Positions 10,041 to 19,700 of a DNA stretch of 64,000 bases are shown piece by piece. Origin of the DNA: Lithodes maja (Eukaryota; Arthropoda; Malacostraca; Decapoda; Lithodidae); the NCBI GenBank assembly GCA_037953745.1, contig JBAKBP010000687.1:62001-126000 (forward strand), written 5' to 3'. The notes under the pieces are model-generated. The model was not told where the DNA came from. It did not search any database and worked only from the letters and a program-made list of their open reading frames with translations. The position numbers and the translations under genes were made by a program. How positions within the stretch are numbered: position 1 is the stretch's first letter; each line of letters starts with the position of its first letter.

Positions 10041-10490
10041 TATGAAAAATACAGAAAGAGTTTTAAAATTAATAGAAATTTAATGAACTAATTTAGCAAT
10101 GTTACCCCCTTCAATACCATGGCATAATTTTAAGATTAGTCAGGTCAATATAACTTTCATACAGCTTAGGAAGGACCAGATTTACAGACAAGAGGGCGTT
10201 CATTCTAGGTTGGGCAGAAATCGTAACCTCTCACCTCTGTAACTCAAAAAAGGCTAAAGCAAATGAGCTGTAAATTATTACACCTATTCCCTAGCCAAGT
10301 CTTCCTATTTGGTAGAAAAAAATAGCTCGATTACTCTAGTCCTTTTTGTGTTATGAGAGGTTAGGGGTTACGATTTTTGCCCAAATAGAATGAACGGACT
10401 ATAGAGGGCGCGTCTTCTATCTCCGAGCGTAACGGAGGCTGAACCACCGCGCTCTATAAGTAACACCCTGTTCTTAACATTAATCATTAC
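10041..10490. repeat. fragments of a dispersed repeat (GGTTAGGG / TTTGGGAAGG type)
   Basis: Sequence related to 10,925-11,200, 15,293-15,450 and 25,085-25,260 (shared words such as TTTGGGAAGGGTCAGCCAG and ACAGCCCATTTG). No coding potential was seen. Confidence 0.5.
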
Positions 10491-10494
10491 AAAC

Positions 10495-10640
10495 CCCAAT
10501 GTACTTGAATAAACTAATGAAAGCATATGGTCCTCCCAGGATTCAAACTCGGGACACCACACCCAGAACATAAGCATCTAAACCATTACACCACCAACAC
10601 AGTTATAACCCTCTTCAAAATACGTAGTGTAGGAATTGTT
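10495..10640 (-). mobile_element. tRNA-derived SINE
   Basis: Minus-strand pol III boxes: A box around TGTAATGGTTTAGATG and a B-box-like GAGTTTGAATCC. Closely related copies are at 15,500 (+) and 25,885 (-). It is not a functional tRNA, because no acceptor stem pairs and the same body follows each copy. Confidence 0.7.
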
Positions 10641-10744
10641 TTTTACACCATACCCGAAAGAGGATTTATGGAGCTCCGATCTTACTCTCAACCATCTGAA
10701 CAATTTTACCAGCACACCTAAACTTAGTTAGATGCGGGAATAGC

Positions 10745-10850
10745 CTCCCGAAAATATAAAGCCCTGGTGGGGGCTTGAACTCTTGACCCTTGGATTGCGA
10801 GGCAGACACTTTACCAGTTAGACCAATAGAGATATCCCACTTGGCCTGGT
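10745..10850 (-). mobile_element. tRNA-derived SINE, second family
   Basis: Minus strand reads TGGTCTAACTGG (A box) and GAGTTCAAGCC (B box). The flanks do not form an acceptor stem. Confidence 0.55.
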
Positions 10851-11257
10851 CGGCTCAAGGTATTTCCGCATCCGATTCTGTTTAGGCTAACCTATTTTCA
10901 CTGACTTTACAGTAGGCCACAATTCTTGACCGCTAACCTCTATAACTCCCAAACGAATAGAGTAGTCCAGCTAATATTTCTACCACTTGGGAAGGGTCAG
11001 CCAGAGGAAACAGGTGTGGACATTTACAGCCCATTTGCTCTAGCCCTTTATTAATGAGTTTCAAGACGTTAGGGTTCACAAATTCTGGCCTACCAACAGT
11101 ATTTGGAACAGGGTACATCACCCTGCCCATTTGCTCCAGCCCCTTTTGAGTTACAGAGGTTAGGGTTCCCGATATCTGGCCTAGGTATTTGGAAGAGGGT
11201 ATAGTGGGAAGAACCTCTATGGATCAGAGGGGGTAAATCATCTCAGATCTTGGTTAA

Positions 11258-11703
11258 GGGGAGATGGGCGTGTTTTTCTAGATAATAATTTTCATTTTAG
11301 TAAGCGTTGTTTCCACATAGCGATTATGTTAATTTAATTTGACTTTATATTGTCCTTGTCCCAATTTTGGTTTGTTTAGTTTGCAAGTTTTACATTTTAA
11401 TGTTTAGACCCATTAGTTTTGAGATTATAAGACGTTCGGCCCATTTGTTTGGCGATTTTAACACCTTTCACCCCATTTTGTTGTCAATTTTAAGACCTTT
11501 CGTGCCATTTAAGTGTAGAGTTTTTCCGCGCGAGCTATAGCGAGCCTGAAATTTTAAGAGGAAATGGCCTTTGGCCAGGACATAAATTTATCTTGAAGGG
11601 GGGTCTAGAGGATGTTTTCTAACCTTGATGGAAGTCTAGCAAGAAAACTAAAAAATAAAGGAATAAATTAATTAATAGACCAAAAAAAAAGGCCCATCTC
11701 CCC
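11258..11703. mobile_element. TTAA-type MITE, family B, copy 1
   Basis: Flanked by TTAA on both sides, with terminal inverted repeats GGGGAGATGGGC / GCCCATCTCCCC. It contains a copy of the about 110-bp dispersed module (near 11,290-11,400), which makes it longer than its relatives. There is no transposase ORF. The TTAA target suggests piggyBac-type mobilisation. Confidence 0.8.
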
Positions 11704-11707
11704 TTAA

Positions 11708-12700
11708 CCCATTTAGATATTGCAATTTGTCCTCTTGTATCGGCTATCCTTAGACAATTTTATTCAGCTTAGGAATAATGATTATGAATCGAACGGTGCA
11801 CAAACTCACTCAATTAACCCTCTTAACTCCCACACGTTCTTCCTAAACTGAATAAAATTGTGTAAGAATAGTCAAATATAATAAAGAATTGCACCATACC
11901 ACAGTACACTCCTACAAATCTCAGGGCCGTTCCTTAATTAAACCCCTTCTGTACCGGTGACGTCTTTTTTTATTTCAGCTACATTTCGACAATCTTATGA
12001 AGCCAGAAATAAGGGTGTTCGAATTGAGCGAGTCTCCAAATTAAACGAGCACCAAAATACTACTGTATATTAAAAATACCGAATTGAGTGAATTTGTGTC
12101 AAGTTAAGCGAATGCTGGATCAAAGGCATGGAAATCTGAAGAGAAACCGAGATAAGCGAGATTCGCTCCAATTGCACGAATCCGCGGTGACGCAGTTTAG
12201 CTGACCTTGCTCTTCTTTGGGGGGTCTGCCTCAAAGCCCCCACATCTTAAATAACACACCCAGATTGTCATAATTATATTACCCTTTTGTACTGTTGAAT
12301 TATATTTTATTAGGTATAGATGAGATGGGTTGGGATAGGGATCTGCACTGTTTGAAAGGGATCTGCCATGTTTGAAAGGGATCTGCCATGTGTGAGCCAG
12401 TCGGCTCTCTACACACTTCCCGTTTTTTAATGTTATGTTCTTATAAGAAGTCTTGTACTGTACATGGTAAAGTCTGGATAGGCCATCCATCAAATTGCGT
12501 TTTTCCCATTGCCCGCATTGTTCGAACTACGCGAATTCCAATTAAGCGACCTCATTTGTCCACCAAATTCTCGCTTATTTCGGGACCTTACTGTATATGG
12601 TACCTAAAAGGATTAATTGAGATAGTATGTAGCCTTTTTATATGTAGACGTCCTTCCTAAGCTGAACAAAATCGCCTAATAGTTTCAGAATGCAATGGTA
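11708..12700. other. non-coding repeat mosaic
   Basis: Nothing coding is visible. Includes fragments of a repeat with TAGACAATTTTATTCAGCTTAGG (also at 12,850-13,100, 19,105-19,200 and 47,815-47,945). A Tigger-like terminal sequence (CAGTAAGGTCCCGAAATAAG on the minus strand) ends near 12,595, with possible partner sequence around 11,990-12,150. Confidence 0.45.
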
Positions 12701-12721
12701 AGTACATCACCAGTACAGAAG

Positions 12722-12840
12722 GGTTTAAACATCGTAAAAGCTTTCCCGACCCAGATTGCCCCTAATACAGATCAATGATAAGGGTCAATCTGGGTCGGGA
12801 AAGGTCGTAGGGAAAGCTTTTACCATGTTTAAAGTCAATT
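12722..12840. repeat. short perfect-arm foldback (hairpin) element
   Basis: About 50-bp inverted arms (GTAAAAGCTTTCCCGACCC... and ...GGGTCGGGAAAGGTC, then AAAGCTTTTAC) flank a short loop near 12,770. It looks like a tiny MITE or a stem-loop; no relatives were recognised in the window. Confidence 0.65.
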
Positions 12841-12844
12841 AACC

Positions 12845-13100
12845 CTTTCAAGAGCAAGATGCCTTTTGACAGTTTATTCTGGCTATCAATAAACAATTTT
12901 ATACAGCTTACAAAGGGTCAGTGGCCACCAAAAAGACAAAGACAATCTCAATTAACATTCTGGACGCCTTTTGACGGTTTATTCTGGCTATCATTAGACG
13001 ATTTTATACAACTTATAAAGAGTCTGTGGCCAGCAAAAAGGTAAAGACTATCTCAATCAACCCTCTGACTTCCACATACCCTTCCTAATCTAAATAAACT
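12845..13100. repeat. tandem pair of a dispersed repeat
   Basis: Two diverged copies of a unit containing GACAGTTTATTCTGGCTATC and then TTTTATACAGCTTA lie head to tail. Relatives are at 19,105-19,200 and 47,815-47,945. Not coding. Confidence 0.6.
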
Positions 13101-13154
13101 TCTAATAATAGCCAGAAAACAGAAAAGAAATGCGTCATTGTGTGCGAAGGGGTT

Positions 13155-13290
13155 AAGGGGATAGTGGTGCAATGCATAAGTGTGTTGATTTTCGGTGCGA
13201 GCGTCCTGTGTTCGAATCCCCGGACTGCCACATGCGTTTGTTAATTTCATTAATCGAGTTTAGGAGTAAAGTTGGTTAGTGGAGAGAACA
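13155..13290 (+). mobile_element. tRNA-derived SINE inside a family-B MITE
   Basis: Starts in TAGTGGTGCAATGCATAAG with B box GTGTTCGAATCCC; the body is shared with 47,672-47,790. It follows TTAAGGGGAT, which resembles a family-B MITE terminus, and the MITE body resumes after about 13,290. Confidence 0.6.
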
Positions 13291-13667
13291 TAATAATTGG
13301 TCTATTTATTCAGTTATTCATATATTTTTTAGTTTTCTCGCTAGACCTCCAGTTATTCATATAATTTTCAGTTTTCTCGCTAGACCTCCATCAAGCTTAA
13401 AAAAACACCCCCTAGATCCCCCCCTTCAAGATAAATTTGTAAAAAAAATTATAGAAAAATTTCCTTGGCCGGTTCATCTTAAAATTACAGGCGCTCGCCA
13501 AGAAAAAATTGATACCTAAATGGCACGAAAGGTCTTAAAATTGACAACGAAATGGGGCGAAAGGTGTTAAAATCGTCAAACTAATGGGCCGAAGGTCTTA
13601 AAATCGCAAAACTAATGGGGCTAAACACGAGGAAGAAAGTGGTCCAGAAAACCGGCCGATCTCCCCT
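13290..13667. mobile_element. TTAA-type MITE, family B, copy 2
   Basis: Same body as the copies at 14,935 and 55,951 (CTCGCTAGACCTCCATCAAG, then GGCACGAAAGGTCTTAAAAT). It contains a short internal duplication near 13,320-13,380. The right end GATCTCCCC abuts the TTAA at 13,668 that also serves a family-A MITE. Confidence 0.7.
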
Positions 13668-13671
13668 TTAA

Positions 13672-13765
13672 CCCGGGAGCTGCGGGAAGACTCTTAAGAG
13701 TTCCCCCGGCGGACTGCGGGAAGACTCTCCTGAGTAATTAAATTAAAAATCAACTTTTGACATCG

Positions 13766-13796
<31 letters not shown>

Positions 13797-14295
13797 GTTT
13801 TTTTTTTTTTTTGGCCCCTGGGCCATGCAAAATCTCAGTCCTCTACCTCCCCTCCTTCCCCACTTTCCTCCTATCCCTCAGTTATCACCTATTTTCCCTA
13901 TTATTCCCTTATTCTGAGGTATATTTTCGTGCTAACATTAGCGAGTTGCAAGCAGGGTGTTGTCATCACTGATGGCAATCGAGTGCAAGAGAGAGAGAGA
14001 GAGTATCGATCGACTGTGTCGCAGTGGCCTTGGGGAAAATTGGCGGGAAGGTAGCTTGCCTCACCCATACATTATACAACTCGCGGGCTATATCTCCGAT
14101 TTTGACCATCCAAACGCTGTTTTCACTCGTTTTATTGTTGTTTCAGGTTAATACCTTTATAATCAACCCATAATAGGCGCATATGGATAATTATTAATGC
14201 TATTAATGGTACAATGAATATTTTAGTGACGGAAACACCTCAAATACGTCAGCACAGGGGGAGGTTTTCAATTACCCCCGTGCGCACTTCAGAGG
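13672..14295 (+). mobile_element. TTAA-type MITE, family A, copy 1
   Basis: 624-bp element between TTAA at 13,668-13,671 and 14,296-14,299. Left end CCCGGGAGCTGCGGGAAGAC; right end ends CTTCAGAGG. Contains a homopolymer A/T tract and a (GA)n microsatellite. Six copies occur in the window; none encodes a transposase. Confidence 0.88.
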
Positions 14296-14334
14296 TTAAG
14301 ACCATGTACAGTAATACAGTATTAAAAATTTTGG

Positions 14335-14415
14335 CGTATGACCTGACCTGACCGGGCTTCAAACCCGGGCCTGTAGTGTAGCAGCCCAACACCAAACTAA
14401 CTACTGTATACCCTG
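14335..14415 (-). mobile_element. tRNA-like SINE fragment
   Basis: The minus strand has a TAGTTAGTTTGGTG A-box-like start and GGGTTTGAAGCCC as B-box stem. It is too degraded for a tRNA gene. Confidence 0.45.
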
Positions 14416-14930
14416 TTCCAAATAAGTAGGTGAAAACTTTTGAACATTAACCCTCCAGCCCCGGCTATGTATTATATATATATTTCCCGAAACCCGGGTG
14501 TTTTGGCCGAAAAACGTCTAGGCTAGGCTACCGTATATTTGTTAATCTGACTGCTTCCCGCATTCCCGCGCATCCCCAAGCGTAGCTGTGTTATTTACCT
14601 GTAGAATGGCATTAAGTAGAGCTCTCTAAGTCAACTGGTTGAGCTGTGATGATGATTTCATTGGAGATAACTTTATGGCCAAAACATCCACTTTACACTA
14701 CTTTTGGATACTTAACAACAACATACAGGCACACACGAACAAGCGACGCTCTCCATCTTGTGGCCGGGGATGCGGGGCGACGGTCCAGCCGGCTGTTGTT
14801 TACATGCGTCGGACCAACGCCTCGCACACGAAGCTCACAGGCTTTGACCTCATGGGTGTTTAAGAGCCCTTCCGGGCAGCTCGTGTATGCTTTTTTATGG
14901 GCGTTCAAGAGCCCTTCCGTGGTGAGAGGG
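14416..14930. other. unassigned intergenic sequence
   Basis: No gene or clear repeat end was recognised. The segment GAGCCCTTCCG occurs twice near 14,870 and 14,910. Confidence 0.4.
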
Positions 14931-14934
14931 TTAA

Positions 14935-15291
14935 GGGGAGACTGGCCGTTTGTTAGGTCTATTAATTCATTTATTCATATATTTTTTTTAGTTTCCTCGC
15001 TAGACCTAAATCAAGCTTATAAACCCCCCCCCCCCCTAGACCCTCCTTCAAGATAAATTTGTACATTTTTCGGTAGAAAAATGTCCCGGCCAAAGGCCGC
15101 TTCCTCTTAAAATTGCAGGCTCGCTGGAAATAATTGACACCTAAATGGCACGAAAGGTCTTAAAATTTACAACGAAATGGGGCGAAAGGTATTAAAATTG
15201 CCAAACTAATGGGCCAAACGTCTTATAATCTCAAAACTAGTGGGGCTAAACATTAGGGAGAAGGGGGCCCAGAAAAGATGTCTGCCTCCCC
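14935..15291. mobile_element. TTAA-type MITE, family B, copy 3
   Basis: TTAA at 14,931-14,934 and 15,292-15,295. The body is nearly collinear with 55,951-56,313; the right end reads GTCTGCCTCCCC. Confidence 0.8.
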
Positions 15292-15499
15292 TTAACTTCT
15301 ATAACTCACAAACGACCAGAGTAATGAAGCTAATATTTCTACCATTTGGGAAGGGTCAGCCAGGGAATAGGTGTGGAAGTTTACAGCCCATTTGAGTTAC
15401 AGAGATTATGGTTCACAATTTCTGGACTACCTATTTGGAATAGGGTATAGACCACCAAGGAGCTAAAAAAAAAAAATTTTTTTTAAATAACTCGATCTT

Positions 15500-15660
15500 T
15501 AACTGTGTTAGTGGTGTAAAGGTTTAGATGCTTATGTTCTGGGTGTAGTGTCCCGAGTTCGAATCTCGGGAGGACCATATGCTTTCATTACATTGGGGTT
15601 TGTAATGGATGATTAATGTTAAGAACGGAATGTTACTTATAATAGCTGTCTAAGCTAAAA
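15500..15660 (+). mobile_element. tRNA-derived SINE
   Basis: TAGTGGTGTAAAGGTTTAG (A-box region) and CGAGTTCGAATCTCG (B box). The body TACATTGGGGTTTGTAAT is shared with the minus-strand copies at 10,495 and 25,885. Confidence 0.7.
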
Positions 15661-15879
15661 TAAATATAATTCTCTCACTACACAAACAGTCCTCTAAAGT
15701 GTGCTTTATATTATTAAGGGGGAGGTAATCACTTTTTCTGGACCCCCTTCTCTAAAATGACTCAAATCTCCAGAATTACGCTTTAATTCATGTCGCTAGA
15801 TGTAAAAATTTGCCTCTAGATCGAAGTAAATACTGTACCTCTAGATCTAGAGGGAAAGTAGCTAAATTGTCGACTTGCA

Positions 15880-16085
15880 AGTTTCGTTCTATAAGGAAGT
15901 TGGAGCTGTAGACAACGATATTTAACAGAATTTACAGCTAAAATACGGTTGTAGTACATTTAGATAAACATAAAACCCAATTCAACATACCATTTATCCA
16001 TCAGAAAAGTACATTATTATTGCATTTCTGTTTAATATCGATGTTCACGGCTCCAACTTCCTTACAGCCTGAAACTCGCATTGGC
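15880..16085. repeat. inverted-repeat element (about 50-bp arms)
   Basis: AAGGAAGTTGGAGCTGTAGA...GATATTTAACAG on the left is mirrored by CTGTTTAATATCGATG...GGCTCCAACTTCCTT on the right. Probably a degraded MITE; no ORF. Confidence 0.6.
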
Positions 16086-16089
16086 AACT

Positions 16090-16708
16090 CTACCCCATAC
16101 CTAGCCCCCCCCCAACAACAACACCTCCCTGGGCTGTCTTGTGCGTCCAGATACATATATACAGTACTGTACAACGGTATATAAAACGTATTATCTGCTC
16201 CTTGTCCGTTTTATCACAATCCCAGCCATAGATGTAATATTTGCATGGTCAAGTTCCAAGGCAAGAGTCCACGGGAATGAACCAGATATGTTAGCATAGG
16301 ACCTGCTTAAAATCAACAAAATATATGGTAATATGGTTATCACCCACTTAGGTCAACAATTACCAAGGTACAGAACAGTAAATACTGGAAATTCTTGGTG
16401 CCTGTCCTTTACAGAGAGAAAATGGGTTAAGTAAAATTATGCCCTCGTACTGAAGGGGTTTATAATAATTAAAAGAAAAGATATAAATTGTTGAAACAAG
16501 TACAAGTAACTGAGATAAAGTACCACTAATAATAGTTGAAATAAGGTAATAAAGATAGAAATAAAGTACTATTAGTTGAGATAAGGTAATAATAGTTAAA
16601 AGTAAGTTAGTAATAATGTAGATAATGTTAGCATAGGTGTGAGTAGAGTATTTACAGGCGGGGAGACATGCGAAGCAGAGGGTTCGGGGAAGGTGACACA
16701 TGAGATGT
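16090..16708 (-). other. possible 3' UTR and downstream flank of the NACHT-WD gene
   Basis: Follows the proposed stop codon on the minus strand. It is AT-rich with loose tandem repeats of AGATAAGGTAATAATAGTT type at 16,460-16,620. No convincing polyadenylation signal could be placed. Confidence 0.3.
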
Positions 16709-16757
16709 TTAGCTCCACGACATGTTCTCCTCACCATCACCTGACATGGGCCACATG
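16709..16757 (-). CDS. NACHT-WD gene, proposed terminal exon T
   Basis: Follows a good pyrimidine tract (TTGCCTCCCCCTTACAG). Its first base completes the codon left by exon F (GG+C), then 15 codons (MWPMSGDGEENMSWS) and TAA. The exact phase fit and strong acceptor support it. Its small size and the 5.5-kb intron keep it tentative. Confidence 0.5.
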
Positions 16758-19700
16758 CTGTAAGGGGGAGGCAAGTCAATAGTCATGCAGTATTACAAAT
16801 ATAATAATAGTTTCAGAAGAGTAGTACTGTACAGCACACCTTTCGTCAGTCACAAATTCACTTTTCACCACCAATTTTGACAATCCAGAGAGTTGATAGA
16901 CATTTGAACACACACCGTACATAAATTTAAAGACCAAGTGCTCCACACGAAGTGTAGTTCCTGCTCAGAGCTGCCTCACTTGTCATTTTTTTTAAATTCA
17001 ATATCATACAGTAAAGTCTGATCCCACGTCTTTCTTGGTCTGCCCCTTGGTGCAGCTCCCCCCAATTTCACAGACTATCATCCTTCACCCAACTTAGTTC
17101 ATCCATCCTCTCATGTCCAAACCATCCAAGCCTGCTAGTACACATCTCATCAATGATACTCTTGATACCTAACCTTCTCCTCAGCTCTTTACTAGATATC
17201 CTATCTTGCAGTTTGGCACCACACATCCATCTCACCATTCTCATCTCGTTATATTGCATTCTACTGACATCATCCGCTTTGACAGACCACGCTTCTGAAG
17301 CATATGTCATTGCGCTTCTAATACATGAAGCGTACACCTCTCCCTTCAAGGGGAGAGGGAGTCTTCTTATAGTAAGTAGTGAAAACAGTTTTCTAAACTT
17401 TCCCCAGCCGTATCTAATTCTAGCGATAGTGGCGACCTCGGCCTCACCACTAACAGAGATGACTATCTCTCAGGTAGCAAAACTTGTCCACCATCTCAAG
17501 TGCCTCATTGCCAAAGTTAACACACTTGAGCTGGTCATTGGTCACAAATTCTCTTTTGCATACTATGCATACAAATTTCTCAATTTCAGATTTCTTCCTC
17601 GGTAGAGGTCCCTTTATTCTAGTGCAGTGCTTCTTCCTGTGATGCCAGACCTATGAGAGTTCCGTATGGAGCTCAGTGGTCTGGTTAATCTGCTCTACAT
17701 AACTAACTAACTCTTTCTGTGATGTACCCAGTAATGGCAGACGCTACACTGTATTGAGTTGGCGCTCACCTTTTTTCTGCATACTGTGCATGGGTATACA
17801 CAATTTGTTTTCTACTTATCCAACTGTGTAAAACCTTGGTTGTATTCATATTTACTTTTAATCCTTAACTTGCCATGCCCTCTCTCCATCTTCTGAACTT
17901 GGCCTTGGTATCCCACACACTATCTGCAATAAATACTAGGTTATCTGCGTATAGCAGTTCCCCGGATAGCCCAGCTCTGATATCTCTAGATAGTGCCTCC
18001 AGAACCATAACAAATAGGAGGGGGCTTAACACAGAGCCCTGGTGGACTCCAACACTAACTGTAAACTCCTCACTCAGTACAACTGCCGTTCGTGAGTCCT
18101 CACACAACTTCATTTTCACACGCACCATCCACTTCTCTACGGCAAGTTTTCTCATAGCCCACGGTACAACATCTCGGGACACTCTATCAAAGGCCTTCTT
18201 CAGGTCTATAAACACAAGGTACAGATCCCTATCTTTAAGATAATATTATTCCTGCAGCTGCTTGACTATGAATATAGGATCGATTATACCACGTCCTGGC
18301 ATAAAACCAAACTGCATATCATCAATAGAGATGCTTTTCCTGATCATACTTTCATGTGATTCTATCTATCTATTGATCTATCAACCCATCTACATCCATC
18401 TAACCATCCATATCTTTTTCTACCCCCAACACATACACGCACACAAGTTTTTAATCTGGTATTTACACAAACATTTTCTGTTCATAAATGCCATGTTGAA
18501 ATTAAGTAGAATAATCATGAGAATCAATGAAACAACTCTCTGGATTGTTTAAATTGGTTGCAAAAATGTCCTTTAGCATGATTTAGAACTGCCAAAAGGT
18601 ATAATATTAGTATAAAATAGTTTAGCCAGTCACCAGACCACTAATTCTGGAGAGGAAAGTTGGTATCTCGTTAGAGTTTGTAGCGTTAATTTTCCAAGGC
18701 CATCAATTTTCTGGCAACTTATCAGGGATTATTTGCATTGGCATTGAATAAAAAGGTAAAACTTGCAAAACCAAAAACTAAAGCCAGAAACCGCACAATA
18801 TAAAGCGATATTTCCACAGCGATTTTGAAAGTTATAAGTCCCTGTTTTGGTTTGTTTATTTTGCAAGTTTTACATTATACAGTAATTATAGCAAACAGAA
18901 TTCTTACACAATTTTTAAAATTATATACGGCTCGACCAGAATTGCCGAAAACAGTTGCAGAATAAAACTCTCATGTGAAACTGGCTTAAGATTACTTGTG
19001 TCAAGCTGTAAATATACATGCCCAATAAAAATATCATCTCATTATTTTATTCCAACATGCTACACCAACCTTCTATTAAAATGAAGTCCCAAGTAAGGAA
19101 TATTAACCCTTTGAGGATTATGATGCATTTCACCAGTTTATTCCGACTATCAGTAGACAATTTTCTTCAGTTTTGGAAGGATTTGTGGGAGTAGTTTTTA
19201 CCCTTTCATTACTAGAGATCCCTTCCTTAACAGTATAAAATTGTCTAATATTATAATGTGAAACCTGCAAAATAAACAAATCAAACAGGGATGACAATAT
19301 ATAAAGGCAAAAGAACTTATCAAAATCGCTATGTGGAAATAATACTTTGGTAAAATAAAATTCTGAAATAAAAGAACACAAAACCACCACATAGGGTGTA
19401 CACTCAGTCAAAAAAGTATCTGCACCCCTACCCTGTTAATCTGGTGTGTATAGCTTGTTAGGGTTGACATCTCTGCCTGTAGCAATATCCATCTATACTA
19501 CTACCTACCTATACTAAAGACCTTCTACCTACGACCTACAACCTATTCTACCAAGCTGTACACACCAGATTATCAGCGTAGGGGTGCAGATACTTTTTTA
19601 ACTGAGTGTACATCACTACATGAGCGGGCGGGTGCCCAACCCCGAAAAGGGTTGAAATAGGGGAGCTATCCCCCTGCCAAAGGCAGCTTTCTAGGGCCTT

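Noticed and set aside
13757..13972. Short frames over the A/T and GA tracts of family-A MITEs
   Set aside because: They recur in every MITE copy, begin in homopolymer tracts, and have no conserved domain.
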